DNA of 64,000 nt from Trichaptum fuscoviolaceum (lineage: Eukaryota; Basidiomycota; Agaricomycetes; Hymenochaetales; Trichaptaceae): positions 3,293,773 to 3,357,772 of the forward strand of contig CAJSYZ010000007.1 in the NCBI GenBank assembly GCA_910574455.1. The letters run 5' to 3'. Every line of letters starts with the position of its first letter. The stretch's first letter is position 1. The notes below the pieces were generated by a model. The model saw only the letters and a program-made list of their open reading frames with translations, was not told the DNA's origin and searched no databases. The translations under genes were made by a program, and so were the position numbers. Positions 12,276 to 24,858 of the stretch are shown here, piece after piece.

Positions 12276-13572
12276 TTAATCGTAGCCTTCGATCTTCGTT
12301 CCCAAGTTTAACGATACAGCCTTATCAAATACTGCTTTGGCAATAGCAGTATCCTGAAGGCCGACACCGACGGACTTGAAAATCGTGACGTCTCCTGCGC
12401 GTTTAATCTTCATCGCTTTGTCTCCGATAGGCCTGCCATCTAACTCTGTGATCTCTCCAATCTCTACCAAGTCCTCGGGCCTGAGTTTTGCTTGTATGAT
12501 TTCCCCTGCCTCCTTAAGACACGCATCTCTGGATTCCACCAGTATTTTCCCGGCCCTACGCACAAGACTTGCTTCTACCTCCGCCATCTCTGGTGTGAAA
12601 CTGCCTATAAGGTTTATGTGCGTTCCTACTTTGACCCACTCAGATCTGAATAGGGGTGTCTTGCTCGGCGTTGCTGTGCATATGATATCGGCTGAGAGTA
12701 CTGCCCGCTGGAGGTCGAACGCGCCTGCGCCAACGCCATCAACGGCATATTCTGTAGTTATTTCGACATTCGGGTGTTGTCCTTGCAGTGACGCTTGAAG
12801 ATTGTCTACACGCTCGTTGGGACGCCTGTTCACCACAATGCAGCGATTTAGAGATGGAAATGCTTTGATAAATATGTCAACATGGGCCTCAATCTGTTTT
12901 CCTGCTCCGAAGGCAAGAAGAACGTGCGGCATCGTCGGACCGATGAGACGCGTCGCTAATGCAGAACCTTTCAATAGAAGACTTGATTAGTGTTGCAGAA
13001 GAGAGCGTAAATGCATTCATAGGACATTAGTAGTTGCGAACTGGACCACAGCTGAAAACAGTCATTTTGTCTGCCACAACAAAGGCTTTCTAATGAAATC
13101 TCCTGCAACTAGTGAACAGGTCATCGATCATTTTGGAAGGCCCGACAGTGAAAGAGCTCAACCCATCTGTTTTCAATTAGGATCCAGTTTGCAACCATTG
13201 TTCCATGATAGTATGGCAAAATCGATGCTCACCAGCGGCGTTCCTGAGTGCAGTCAGACTCCGTGCGTTGATTAAAGCCTTTAGAGCGCCCGTTTTCTCA
13301 TCGAGTAGCAGCGTGCTCGCCGGCAGACCCTCCTGAGATGGGCCTTTTGGAAGTGACACGACCTTCATGGATGTTCCAAAGTCGTCCATATGGGCAGGCA
13401 TGAATAATGTATTGTAGGAGTCGGTGGCAACTGACGTTCTGTGTGGCATTTCAATGCGAGAGTCGGACGAAAGTCGAACAAATACGAGCGCCATCAAGGA
13501 CATGAGGAAGTTGGGTGTGAGCGACGAGGAGGCCGTGGCGACATCGCTGGCGGATAAGACAGTAAGATGCAT
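12276..13572 (-). CDS. Ornithine cyclodeaminase / mu-crystallin family protein
   Basis: NAD(P)-binding protein of the ornithine cyclodeaminase/mu-crystallin family; members deaminate ornithine or reduce cyclic ketimines. Two exons, 13572-13233 and 12967-12276, join in phase at the conserved Ala/Gly turn (RSLTALRNAAG then SALATRL) to give 343 residues, the usual family length. Visible features are MPAHMDDFGTSMKVVSLP near the substrate site, the Rossmann region HVLLAFGAGKQIEAH, ADIICTATPSKTPLF, and DVTIFKSVGVGLQDTAIA near the C-terminus. The single intron (about 265 nt) is long for this genome but has normal borders. The neighbouring CoA-transferase and KGD1 suggest amino-acid (possibly lysine or proline) catabolism, but substrate cannot be read from sequence. 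Confidence 0.88.
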
Positions 13573-14038
13573 TCAAGTAGCTGCTCGATGTGATACAACA
13601 CCTTGAAATCAAGAAGAACTCGTCGTCGCAAGACTTAGAAGGATGAGACAGTCAGTGTCCGCACATGCCGGCTATATGCACGCTGCACAATAACTCCCAA
13701 GCATACTTCGGATAATCTCTCGCGGCACTGGCACGGCTTGACTCTGCATTGAATATTCTGATGTTAAGTGCGATGAGCGAAGGTTATGGACGATGACGGT
13801 GGTGAATTGTGGATCTAGAGCCACGTAAAGCAAAAGGGTATTGTAGTACATACTAGCTCTTCTACATTCACCCTACCACACTCTTCAAATAAATGTACAG
13901 GGTATAATGGGCATGTATGTTGTGGCATCTTCTTCGTAATCCTACATCGGCATCAGCCTACATGTACGAGCATCTCGCTCTCCATACGTCGGTGTGCAAA
14001 GCAGACATCCACATCGTGTAGCAACCACTGCCATCATC
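13573..14038. other. Intergenic region, nothing recognised
   Basis: Spacer between the start of the mu-crystallin family gene and the stop of YPD1. No credible ORF, repeat or structured RNA was seen. Confidence 0.4.
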
Positions 14039-14544
14039 CTACTCGTCTCTCGAATTGTTCTTATACCATTCTTGCAAACACGCTTCGGCATCCGCAAACT
14101 CATTCTTCACTTGCGACAGGAGACTGCCGATCCTCTCGAGAGCGTCGCTGTCTGAGAGATCGGATTTCGTCTCCTCGTCTCGTTTCTGACCGTAATGTTG
14201 CATACGTTCACATGACGCCTGGACTTTCGACACACCAAGTGCCGCGCTGGAACCCTTGAGGAAGTGGCCCAACTCCGAGAGCTTCTTGAGATTCTTTTCA
14301 GCCCTGAGCAGACATGAGTGAAGCCGACAAGGGTGATGCAAGTCCAAGAGGCGTACAGTGCATTGTCCATGTCTTCAAAGGTACTTCGCGCCTGATCAAA
14401 GTACGCCCACGCCATGCCCTTCGAGAAGTCGTGCGTGTCGTCCTCGTCGAGTTCAAGGAGCTGATCGAAGGTTTCCTGGTGTATGTGGCCGGAGGAAGAT
14501 AGGTCGGAGGAGTCGGAGGGAAGAGAGGACTTGTTGTAGGACAT
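14039..14544 (-). CDS. YPD1: Histidine-containing phosphotransfer protein YPD1
   Basis: HPt intermediate of the fungal multistep phosphorelay, passing phosphate from hybrid histidine kinases to response regulators (SSK1/SKN7 type). Two exons, 14544-14357 and 14303-14039, join at MDNAL/AEKNL in phase, giving 150 residues. The phospho-acceptor helix LGHFLKGSSAALGV contains the His-Phe-Leu-Lys-Gly-Ser signature, preceded by DDTHDFSKGMAWAYFDQA, the usual first helix. An in-frame upstream ATG at 14577 would add 11 residues; 14544 (MSYNKSS) fits family length better. A fragment of a Nik1-type histidine kinase, an upstream partner class, occurs at 57.5 kb but is not linked functionally here. Confidence 0.92.
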
Positions 14545-14760
14545 GGAAGGAGAGATAGTAAGTGTCCGAGACGGCATGCAGAGCGAGTGCAAGCGCAAGG
14601 GGATATGTGCTTTAATCGAAGGCGTCGATGGGAAATCGGGTACAAGAGAAGGTGATTGTCGGCGTCACGCAGACGTTTGATTACATTGATCAGAGCGGCG
14701 AACGACCTCGAACAGGCACACGATGGTTTGGGGGTGTAGAATATAGGAGATTGAGCGTAC

Positions 14761-14868
14761 CTGGGTTGCAGCTAATGATGGATTTGTGTCTCTGCCATCC
14801 TTCGCCGGCACTGAGCCTCGGCTGCGTTCAATGTCGATGTCTGATGAGCGACGAGGTGGGCTTGACAT
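14761..14868 (-). other. Possible upstream exon (36 codons) 5' of YPD1
   Basis: An ATG at 14868 opens 36 codons (MSSPPRRSSDIDIERSRG...) ending exactly at a GTACGC donor. It lies about 215 bp upstream of the YPD1 start on the same strand. It may be a 5' exon of YPD1, an upstream ORF or part of a separate small gene; I could not find an acceptor that joins it in frame to YPD1. Confidence 0.25.
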
Positions 14869-15277
14869 TATAATTGACAGAAGAGAAGAAGGGCGAGCAA
14901 ATGGGTTAAAAGGAGGACGGGAATGCACCGGCACTACAGATGGGGGCTGATAGATGACTATATCACTTATCCCCTTTCCGATTCCATTCACACTTGCTCC
15001 ACATTCTTCATCCCTTTTGACATAACAAAAACATATTCTCCATCCGGCAAAGCGACACTAGATATCGATCGACTACATAAAATCAATCCTCCTCGTCGTC
15101 GTCGTAGCATCAGCATCAATACCTACTACTCTTGGCAATCTCTCTGACAGTACTACTAAGCAGCCTGTTTGCCCGGCCCTTGGTCTGTGAGCTATTACTA
15201 AATTACGGAGTGGGTGCAAGCTTTGCACAAGTTTCGATAACGATCCATCCAAAGCAACAATTCGATTAATACGGGAC

Positions 15278-16628
15278 ATGGACCCTAAGAAGCACACATA
15301 TACTCCTCGTCGATTATAAACGCTAACACTCTATCCTAGACAGCACACTAACGACTGGCTTGCGAATCTAACTCTACCCATTGAAGGAGGATATGGATGT
15401 ACGCCTGCGCTAATTTAGAGAGATAATCGACAGTTACATAAACAATTCACTTCAGGAGGACGATGGATACCCGCAACCACCACTTAACAATCCCGGCAGC
15501 AAGAATCGGACTTGCTGCCACCACCATACAGGAAGAACAGAGTAGCGAATCTTACGCTTGGAGACGCTGCTGCTCCGATGATAACGTTCAGGGTGCTAAA
15601 GAAGATTGGGAACATTATGGGAGTCTCTTGAGCTACAGTGTCTGGAAGCACGCATGTCCTGATGCAACGTTTCTACGCACAGTGGCGGGCACAAGTGTGT
15701 ACAATGGGAGATACATAAGCCCGGTACTCGGCGCAGCAGAGGAACACCTTTGTATTCGACCAGAGCGACTGCAGTCCGTAGTTGCATTGTTATGGGCCGA
15801 AGGTGTCATGAGTGTATGAACGAGCTGGTAGGGCGTACCAAGCGGCAACACTCACTGTCCTGCCGATCACGATGACCGACTGATGCTCCCCCTGCGAGTG
15901 TGGCAGGGTCTTACGCGGGGAGTCGGTGGTTCCCCACTCACAAGCTGCGGGGATCGGAGGGCCATTAGCGTATATGGACGGAGTGTACTCACTTGGATGA
16001 AGGGCTCCCGGAGGCTGCGATACCTTTGTGTCCTGTTAACCAATTGTGTTCGGCTTACAACCCACGTCCCAGGAGTACCAGGTCAGTCTCAGAGAGGAAG
16101 GCACGGTGGCTTCATAATCCCCTAAAAGCGGCGTGGGCAGGAGGGCCATTCACGTCTTGGGCTGTGGATTACTAGCCATCCGTAGTAGGAGCGCAGCGGA
16201 AAAGTCTCCGCGCTATGACGGGCTCCAGCGGGACGTTTTAGAGTGTTGGTAGCTGGTCAAAGATCTGGGGTGAAGACGTGCTGGGGTCGACCTTTATGCC
16301 TTAGGCCGCAGATCACCTTTCTGGTGTCTCGTCTTCAAACCAAATGACCTTCCAACAATGATTACCTCCGAGCACTACTGCCAAGTTTCTGCTTTCTCAG
16401 GGCTTCAACGACGGTAGCAGTTTCTCTGAGTTACACAGTGAAGATTGGAACAACCGTGAAGCCGCAGAAGCTGATAGCGGCAAAGGTGAGCGCGACGATG
16501 CATCGAGGAAGGCGCAAAAGGGTCAGATCAATGCACTCATGAAGATGCTTTCCGCACTCCGTCGGCAGACTATAGATATGAATGCGAAAGAAACAGTGTA
16601 TGTAAATTTGATGGGTAAGAAAAAGTAA
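15278..16628 (+). CDS. Unrecognised multi-exon gene, model incomplete (possible frameshifts)
   Basis: Coding character is strong but no single model works. A start is possible at 15278 (MDPKKHTYT). Well-formed exons are seen around 16002-16081 (PEAAIPLCPVNQLCSAYN) and 16141-16242 (AIHVLGCGLLAIRS), joined by a 59-nt intron with GTCAGT and CAG borders, then after a 69-nt intron at 16312 onwards (SPFWCLVFKPNDLPTM). The last exon ends MNAKETVYVNLMGKKK at 16628. Between 15340 and 16000 the plausible protein moves through all three frames (NDWLANLTLPIEGGYG; DDGYPQPPLNNPGS; NLTLGDAAAPMITFRVLKKI; GIGGPLAYMDGVYSLG) without intron signals at every change. Either the gene is decaying or the sequence has small indels. 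No family recognised. Confidence 0.45.
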
Positions 16629-16934
16629 TCTGTGTCGTTACTTTTGGGCTATGCACAATACATTGTACAATGTAATACTTCTGACTATAACTCCTATGTC
16701 ACTCCTCCTTTGAGTAGCGGGCTCTGCTGTGAGTACTCACAGTCTCTAACTTCTTGTTAATCCACAACATGAATGTACGATTAGTGCTATTTTTGCCGGT
16801 GCGACAAGGAAGCTCTGAGAGTTTCCAGGCATTGCCGTATAAGTTCCCATCTATCATATGTATGTCGGAAGTCCAGCATCAGTCTTTGAAGCGGTATGCC
16901 AAAAGAGAATGTAATAAAGATACATGAATTGAAG
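16629..16934. other. Convergent intergenic spacer
   Basis: About 300 bp between two converging stop codons (16628 + and 16935 -). No gene or repeat is visible. Confidence 0.4.
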
Positions 16935-19900
16935 TTACGATTTCACCTTCTTCCGAGAACGCCCTTCCTCCCGGTCCTCCTCTCGTTTGCTCTTTTGACC
17001 TGCTACACGCATGTACTCCTTCCGCTTCTCTTTTTCTTTCTCGGACTTCTTCTCTTCCTCCTTGGCCACTTTCTTGCGGTGCACGGCCTTTCGCTCCTCC
17101 TGCTTTTCTTTCCGTCGGATGAGCTGATCTTTTCTTAGCGCCCGGATCTGCTGAAGGAGCGCGATCGCCTTCTTCTCTTCAGGCTCCATGACAACCGCAC
17201 GTTTCTGCATGTACGTTTGGCGATGCTGAGGCTTCATCAACTTGGGCTTGGAGGCGTAGGGGAGAACAGCCTGAAGCTTCTTCGGGACAATCAGAGGGTT
17301 AAACCTCCGCGCAGAGCGTTCAATCTTCTTATACTTAGAGTTCTGATCCAATGGTGTCTTCAAACCCTCTTCTCGACGAACTTGTCCGGTAAGGCGCATC
17401 CCGGTCCAGCGGCTCTTTTCAGATAATAGTAAAGATGTTACTGGGTTGTAGAATTTTCTCGGCTGAATGGTGTACCAAGCGCGTAGGAATATGATATCTG
17501 ACGGAAAGAAAGAAATAAGCTAGACTGGCATAAGATACCGAAGGGCGTACGCACCACTCATGAGCACCTTGTCTTCAAATGTTGCCCTGAAAGCACCTTC
17601 TGGCTTCCCTAAAGCTTTTTTGACCTGACCTCGAATCCCAGACACCGTCTTGATATCCGCCCCCTCAAACTTGGCCACCTCAAGTGCACTGTTAAACATA
17701 TCCTTGACGAATGCCGTGTTCTTGAATATCTTGAATGGCGTGCCAGTTAACTTGATCTTCTTGACAATCTTCGCGGATCGATCATTGTCCAAAATGACGC
17801 CTGTCGCAGATACCCTGAATCCTCCCGTCTCTCCTGACAATGTGTTGAAGGCACAGAAACCAGTGTTTGGCAAAGACATGGGTCCGTAAAAGGTGGCGTA
17901 GCAATGCATGTGTTCTGGTGTGTATTTCAGCATGCGCATTCGGATGGAATGATCGTCCAGAGAGTAGATGGGAATTGTCTGGAAACGTCGCCAGCCCAAG
18001 GATAGAATTAATGGGTCATTGGTCTTGAGTATCTTTCCGTGCCACCTATGGCGTTTGATTCTCGCCTGAATAAAGCCAAATCGCTCCTCAACAGGAAGTA
18101 GTCCACCAACAATAATAGGATAGGCAGGGTTGAAGTGTTCAATTAGTTCGCAAGGAACACCCTCGAGTTCAATTCGAACATAAGAGCCTGGCCTGTAGCC
18201 TTCCACAAGAGCCCGAGATTCCTCATCTATCCCCTCCAGCTCTGCGTTGTTCAGCTGACGCTGCCGAGCCATTTCCTCTTTTTTCTCGTCATAGAAGTCG
18301 AGCTTTGAGGATTCGGGATCATCATATTGCTGGTCGAACTTCTGCTTCAGTGCTTCTTTCTTGGCAGCAAGTGCCGCACAACGAGCAGCTCCATGATCTT
18401 GAGGAACAGCACCCGCCCCATCTGTCCCATCCTCCTCACCTTGTCCATCCGCTTCGAGATCTTCAAAGTCACCAACCACACTCCCATCAGCATTCTCTCC
18501 ATACACATCCTCAGCGTCCCCGGTAGCATCACCGCCCGTAATGAACAGATGTCGAATGGAATCTAGGAGTTCCTCATCCTCCCAACGTTGAATGTCTGTG
18601 ATAGGGATGGTTTCTTTCGTCATGTCCCAAGTCTCTTCGCCTTCGTTGCCTGCAGGACGTTTGATCTTAAATAGCTCGTCGTCATCGTCGGCGAACTCCG
18701 TTTCGATCGTGTCAGGTGCTTCCTCCTGTTTCCCCCCCGCGATCTGCAACGGGCTTAAGGAGGAGGAATAGATAAGCTTCATCCAGTCCATCCGTCTTTT
18801 ACCTTTAGTGTGCGATTTAAAAGTTTCGGAGGCCTTTGAAGCGAGGTTGGCCTTCCACCTCGGAGCTTCCTCGTCACCGTCGTTGCTGTCTTCGTCCTCT
18901 TCCTCATCCAGATTCAGATGATCAGCATTTTCCATGTCACGCCTCCATCTCGAATCCTCACCTGAACCTAGTTCAGAGTCGCTGTCTGCAAAATCTACAT
19001 CTCCAGAGCCTGTATCGACAGGTAGGTTACTAGTAGGCCGTTGCCGATTTCTAGGGTTTAATCTTCCTCCATTTACTAGCGTTGATCCCCCGACAGATGG
19101 TTCACCATCCTCCGCCTCTTCGTCATCATCCGAGAGCTCTTCCCCGTCCGACAAGACTGACGCATCGCTGCCATCGCCAATATCGTCGCCGTCATCGTCC
19201 TCAAGAACATCTTCCTCATCATTCCCCTCGTCGTGATGATCAGGAGTTACCTCAAGGTTCCTCGAAGACGAGCCTAAAAGGCGAATGTGGCTTTCTGCGA
19301 CAGCACGGTCGAGAGTACTCCCAACATCCTGAAGATCAATGACCATCCTTTCGCCTTCACCTCGGGGTACTGTAGAAATATGATTTAGACAGAATTATAC
19401 AACAGCAGTTACTTTATCCTTACCGTCTGCGTTTTCGCGCGAAAAACTCCCAGGAACATTTATGTATACAGCATCCTTATCGTACATGACCCCTCCAACG
19501 TCGCTCATTGGTGCGTGTACGAGAAGCTTCCTTTTCTCGCTGAGTTTCCGTCGTTTCTCGGAGTCAGCGTCGGGTAAAGGGCATGGATCTCCCAGTTTCG
19601 AGACAGTCTTCGCATCCAGGTCCCCCGCCCCAGGTATGTGCACTTTCATTCCGTGCCGAAGATTTGTTCCACGAAGATACCCATATACAGTGACGGTGCG
19701 ATCGCACTTTCCTTTAGAAGCACGTATTTCCTCTCGGGGAGTGAGGTCCTCCAGCCGATCTACTAGCATGTAAGGATGGGTGTTTCGGAAAATCAGAGGT
19801 CGGAATTTCATGACAGAAATGAACCGGGATAGGTTCTGTATTTCTCCATCTGGATATCGTCCGTTGAGCACACCAGAGAGGTAGAACAGCTTTGCACCCT

Positions 19901-20625
19901 GATATATCTCAGTCCAAAAGCGCTTCTTCAGTGTCTTCTTAATGTCTCTCAATGTCGACTGTTTGCGAATGAGATCAAGATGCGTAAGGACACCAATGAC
20001 CTTCGGGAAGCCATGAGCCTGAAGAATGTTGAGAAATTCGAATTGTTCCTGAAGATCAGCCATGTAAGTCACTTTAGCTACAAGAGAAATCGCAAGCGAA
20101 CCATTTCAAAGCCGTATGATCCATCAATCATCAAAAGCACCAGGTCAGCAACCTTGCCAATGTCGATCATAGAGTTCAGGTCATTGTTGCATTCAATGAA
20201 TGTCAAGCGCCTCTTCTTCCCGCTCACAACAGTAACAGGTCCTTTGATCTCCGACAGTGTCTGCTTTGTGTATCGTTTCACGAGGCTCTTCACGAGAGTG
20301 GTCTTGCCTACGCCAGGTGGTCCTACAATTGCAACTATCACCGGAGGCGGTTGATCGTCTGGCGTACGGTCTACCAGAGGAACATGAAGTCGTGTTTGGT
20401 CTCTTTCGACGTTTCGCCTGCCCTGCTTTTCTGCTCGCCTTCCTGACTTTGGCGCAAAAGCCTATGCGACCGACACTATGAGAAATGCAAAGACTATACG
20501 AAATAATATTAAGGAAATACCTTCTCATTAAACCCGTGCTGTTTTTCCTTTCCTTTGTCCTTCTTCTTCTCTGCTTTACTTCCAGATGCTGCCGGTCTAT
20601 GTGCCTTGTGAGGTCTTTCTTCCAT
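16935..20625 (-). CDS. BMS1: Ribosome biogenesis GTPase BMS1
   Basis: Nucleolar GTPase of the small-subunit processome, required for early 18S rRNA processing together with RCL1. The start (20625, [20 protein letters not shown]) is followed by a basic region, then the G1 loop [18 protein letters not shown], the G3-like region [17 protein letters not shown] and [11 protein letters not shown], where the THLD element replaces the usual NKXD as in other BMS1 proteins. A long acidic middle (Glu/Asp-rich, around 18.4-19.3 kb) separates this from the C-terminal half with [40 protein letters not shown] and, across the last intron, [20 protein letters not shown]. It ends in a basic tail ([24 protein letters not shown]). 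All exons join in frame and the length is normal. Confidence 0.95.
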
Positions 20626-21786
20626 TATGCGAAGAAAGTGTTAGCTCGCTGGAGACACTGAGCGCTTCAAACTTCAAAGATCTGAATACAAAAATTCAAC
20701 GGCAATATTAATATTCGAGTTAAATTTAGATCACCCAAAATAGCAATTACGTATTTACTCACATTTATAAGTACTATACAGTCATGGACCGGTCCTTGTA
20801 ACACCATATTTGGGGCTTCTGGATTTCTTACTTTCTCAAGGATTATATTCAGTTTTTTCTCAGAATCTCATACTAGACCTACTAAAGAGCCTGTGTACGA
20901 AGTTTTAAGCTTGTTTGATAGCAGATAGAATTGAAAATGAATGAACAAGATTCTGGATGTTTTCGGGGCCTCCCGGTCCTTGTAACAATGGTTTCCCACG
21001 GCCCTCAATATCATACTTTTCTCAAATATCAAAAAGCTATGCTTAAACCTCTGCAGATGTAAGTTAATATTAGTATATAGATATGTACTTTGGACATACA
21101 TGCGAAGTTCCAACTGATTTAAAAGTAAATGCGAAGCTGCAGAGCTAAAACATCAAGCTGCTAAGATGCAGTTACCTGATTACATCAGGGAATCTTCTTT
21201 TTCACTTAAGGTTACTTAAACGGTCTGAAATTTACTGAAGCCCTGGGAAGTGAAATTCTACTGATTTACTGATTTCAGGCATGTGGTTTCATTATTCAGG
21301 AAGGGGCCTGCTGAAATCAGTGCCGTCGACTTAAATCAGTACTTCAGGCATTCAGTCTTCAGCATTCAAGCATATCAGAAGTTTTTTTCTGGCATTCGAA
21401 TTGCAGTGCTCAAGTGTATAAGTTTGTAAGGGGTTCAAGTAGTTCATTCCATAAGTAATTCATCATTTAATCATATAAGCAGACTTTTTTGTCTGTCGGT
21501 TTGCAGTACTCAAGCGTGTAAGTGCGTAAGAGGTTCCAGAATTACTTCATTTCCACAAGTAATTTAAGACAATAAGTAGAAATCAGTGCATCAGTGTCAC
21601 GGTCCCTCAGTAGCTACACCACGGCATCCTGAACCAGATTGTATTTTGCCACTTCTGCCTCGCTGGCAGGCTGTTCCTCGGCATATTCAGAGAACGAATG
21701 CCACTGCAAGTTGATGGTAGTAAGAGCTTGAATACAGTGGCGGGGTGATGGGTCAAAGCCGAAGCTCACCAGAGATCGACCTGCTC
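20626..21786. other. AT-rich intergenic region with short direct repeats
   Basis: No gene was found in about 1.16 kb. It holds a 15-bp direct repeat CCGGTCCTTGTAACA at 20789-20803 and 20973-20987, many CAG/TTCAG-containing words around 21.2-21.4 kb, and a diverged tandem duplication listed separately. It marks the left border of the accessory block that follows. Confidence 0.5.
21382..21566. repeat. Diverged tandem duplication, two units of about 80-85 bp
   Basis: The first unit (about 21382-21462) and second unit (about 21485-21566) share the order: T-rich start, TTGCAGT(G/A)CTCAAG, GTAAG, GGTTC, then AAGTAATT. They differ at many positions, so the duplication is old. No coding capacity. 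Confidence 0.5.
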
Positions 21787-24700
21787 TTAAAAGTCTGCGC
21801 CGTCCGTAGCCGAATCCCATAATGAACCCTCGTCCTCCTCGCGATCGCCCTCACCTTCCCAGTCCTCTCTGCCTGCGTCATTCTCCTCGCCCTCAAAACC
21901 TCCACTGCGTCCATAACCCACGCTGAAATTCTCGTCCGCATCCTTGTTCTCATCCTGATCCTGATCCTTGTCCTCCTCCTGATCCTTGTCCTCGACCTCG
22001 TCTCCCTCGCCAAGCACACTCTCGTCCTCCATATCGTCTTCCCTATCCTTGAAATCCTCGACTTCTTCGCCGTCATTATCCTTATCCTCCTTGCACTTAC
22101 TACTTCTAGTAGCGCCCTCGCCATATGTATACTCGCCGCTCGCATCCGCGTCTCCAACGTCAAGATACAGGGAGAAATCCCTGCCAGTGACACCCGATCC
22201 AACAAGTTCGGTGTTCTTTCCCGCACTAAAATCTTCAATGGAATTGTAAGCTGCTAGGCGGGATCGGACCTTCTCCCAGTTTGATTCAGTAAAAAACGAG
22301 GAATTCGACAATAAGTTAACATAGTCGTCCGTATGAGGCTGCCACAGAGCACTGGTGAAGTACCACTCAGCGCCACCAAACTCTTCTTTGATCTTTTGCA
22401 ACCGGGCCACTTGCTTGTCGATTGCAACCTTGACCTGTTCATGAGAAATTCAGCGAATAAAGCCACTATAAGAACTGAAGTAGATAGATACCGCGGTTGC
22501 CGCAAGAGCGAGGGCACCGATAGGCTTTCCTATTGTGTTTTTATCCAGTACTTTATGCCGACCCAGGGCCAAGACTAGGTGTACGGACAACACTGAGATT
22601 ACAAGATCAGAGCAGAACAACCCTTGCTTCTGTACTTTCAGAGTCAATGCAGGGATACGAAGGGTGACATGGGGCAAATTTTTACATACCTTATCCATAC
22701 TATGCCAGCTTTCCCAGAGGAATGGTTCAGCTTTCTTCTTGTCGACCATCGTCTGCAACATCTTCACAATTTCTTCGGTCTCCACCGACTTAGAACGCTC
22801 GTTGCCGACGAAACTCGAAATTGATTGTTCGGCTTTCTCGAACAATTTCTTGCGCCAACTATCAGAGCATCTCTGGGCTGCCTACAGGGCAGATCATACT
22901 TGATTCAAAATGGCCGATGAAAGACAATAAGGGATGACTCAACTAAAGAACAGATGTCGGCCAATTGCGTGTCGTAACTAAGTTCGACAGAATCAAACAC
23001 CTTCCCCCACAAGGCTCCGATGGACTTATTGTCCGGGTTTTGCCATGGAGTTGTGGACTTTCCAACTGCGCGATACAGCGAAGGCAGAAGAATGTGAGTC
23101 CAGCCTGCCTGAGTTCCGGGAGGGAGACACTGATTCGTTGCCCTTTTTTTGCCGGGAGCGCGGGATCCCTCCCTTCCAATACTATTTCTATCCTTGTCCT
23201 CAAGCCCTACAGATGTCTGCATTTCTGCAAGTTAGTGGATGTATATCATAGACATGATTTGATTAACGCACAGAGCTAGTAGTCCGAGAGACTTTGCGAT
23301 GACCAAGATGAGCCTTGGTTGCGAGCACTTCGGGTTCAGGACTGATGGATACTGTCGTCATCGCAGGTGATTGTGCTCGTGGTGTTAGCGACACCTCACA
23401 ACCACTTGCCTGTTAAAGGAGCCTTGAATTAGTACACGAATCAATTGCAGCAATTAGCTCACACTTGCAATATGTTGCGCATGAGCCGCCAGAGACCTCT
23501 TCAAATTGCGAATAGAAGTAGAAGATTTCATCTGTAGCAATTAGAGGAATTGTTACCAAGAAAAGCTCGAAGAGAATTGAATACCAGTATATCAGCCTGA
23601 GAATGACTGTCTTGCAGTTTACTCTTGTTACTAGTAGTGAGGTTCAAATCCTTGTTGCTTAATCAGAAATGATATGAAATGGAGATTAGAAGGATTAACA
23701 CTAACTGTCGAGGCAGCCTGTGATGACGGCTTCTTCATATACACGTTCATGCTAGTCTGTTTTAGATAGTAAGGAAGTGATCTGAATATTGGGTGGAAAT
23801 GCAAGAATTACCACGGCATGCGAGTTAGAGTCCGGCGGTGACTTCCTCTTCTTATTATTCGCGATCATGCTGTCCTACAATAAGCAAAGCTTAGTAGACG
23901 ACCAGATCCTTGCCAAAGAAAGGGGTGCAGAAAGTTGTCCTATTGAGTGTCGATGCCTACACATACCTGCATCTGCAGATACAACGCCGGCGATTGCTCT
24001 CTATGTCCATCGACAGTAATACCCTCCTGACGAGATGACAGGTGAGTAGTGAGGGGGTAAAAGCAGAATAAACTTACCGTTACATCAAGCTGGGAGTTGG
24101 CGATTCTCTGCATTTTCGCGCCCTATTCAGAGTACGGTTTGGTAAGTAATGAAGTAAAGATATGTCGACGCCGAAGGACACAAGAAAGTCCGGCACCAGA
24201 TCCATGCTTTGATGTGAAACACTCACCTGAACGGCCGATTGTCTCCTGATATTCTTCTTCTCCAGAGCACAAAGAAGGAAGGATAAGTAGCGCCGAACGA
24301 AGCAAGACATTATGATGCCACTTACCAACGTTGTAGGAGCCTGCAAGTCGGAGAGAGTGTCGCGGGATAGCTTCCTTTTCTTCGATTTATTGCTGGCTCC
24401 ATCCTGATACAATACAGAAACATTGTTAATTAGCCATCGTTGTGCATGGGACTCCACCGATGCATAGTCTCTGTGAATCGAACGATTTCTTTGAACTTTA
24501 AGCGGCACTCACATTGGCTTGGGGCGGTATTGTAAGTCTCCTCGCGTCCTAATTAAACGCACAATCAAAATATTAAGATTTCATCTGCCAGTCTAATGAA
24601 TGCTTTAACCAACTCACATTATCAGTGTCGGAGTCAACAAGATGTGCCGTCTGTCGCTCGCTCGCAAAGCTATTCTTTACACCTTGAAAACTCGTGAGGG

Positions 24701-24858
24701 TTACTGTCTCTCCTTCATCCTCCCAAGGACTAAAGTTTGCATCCTCTTGCACCGAGGCGGGGAGCCTAAATTTTCCTTGTGTCAGCCAGGCTCACAACTT
24801 GAAACAAAGATAAGGATGTGAGCATTATAAGTGAAGAAGCTGCAACGTTCGGGTTCAT
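21787..24858 (-). CDS. Unrecognised multi-exon accessory protein, resembling fungal DUF6532-like proteins
   Basis: Many small exons join in phase. Order of the product: a charged Ser/Lys-rich N-terminal part (SNKSKKRKLSRDTLSDLQ; PEPEVLATKAHLGHRKVSRT), then a domain LPPGTQAGWTHILLPSLYRA, LWGKVFDSVELSYDTQLADI, KLFEKAEQSISSFVGNERSK, PFLWESWHSMDK, KQGLFCSDLVISVLSVHLVL, IGKPIGALALAATAVKVAID and GGAEWYFTSALWQPHTDDYV. The last exon (22410-21787) ends in a long run of acidic residues. Start is uncertain: an ATG near 24858 (MNPNVAASS) precedes the first exon I could follow. The domain order recalls DUF6532-like Agaricomycete proteins often found near transposons; this is memory, not a search. No catalytic motif is seen. 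Confidence 0.6.

Noticed and set aside
18305..19342. His/Ser-rich ORFs opposite the acidic region of BMS1
   Set aside because: Low-complexity antisense of Glu/Asp codons.
21986..22249. Ser/Leu-rich ORF opposite the acidic C-terminus of the 21.8-24.9 kb gene
   Set aside because: Antisense of a Glu/Asp-rich repeat.
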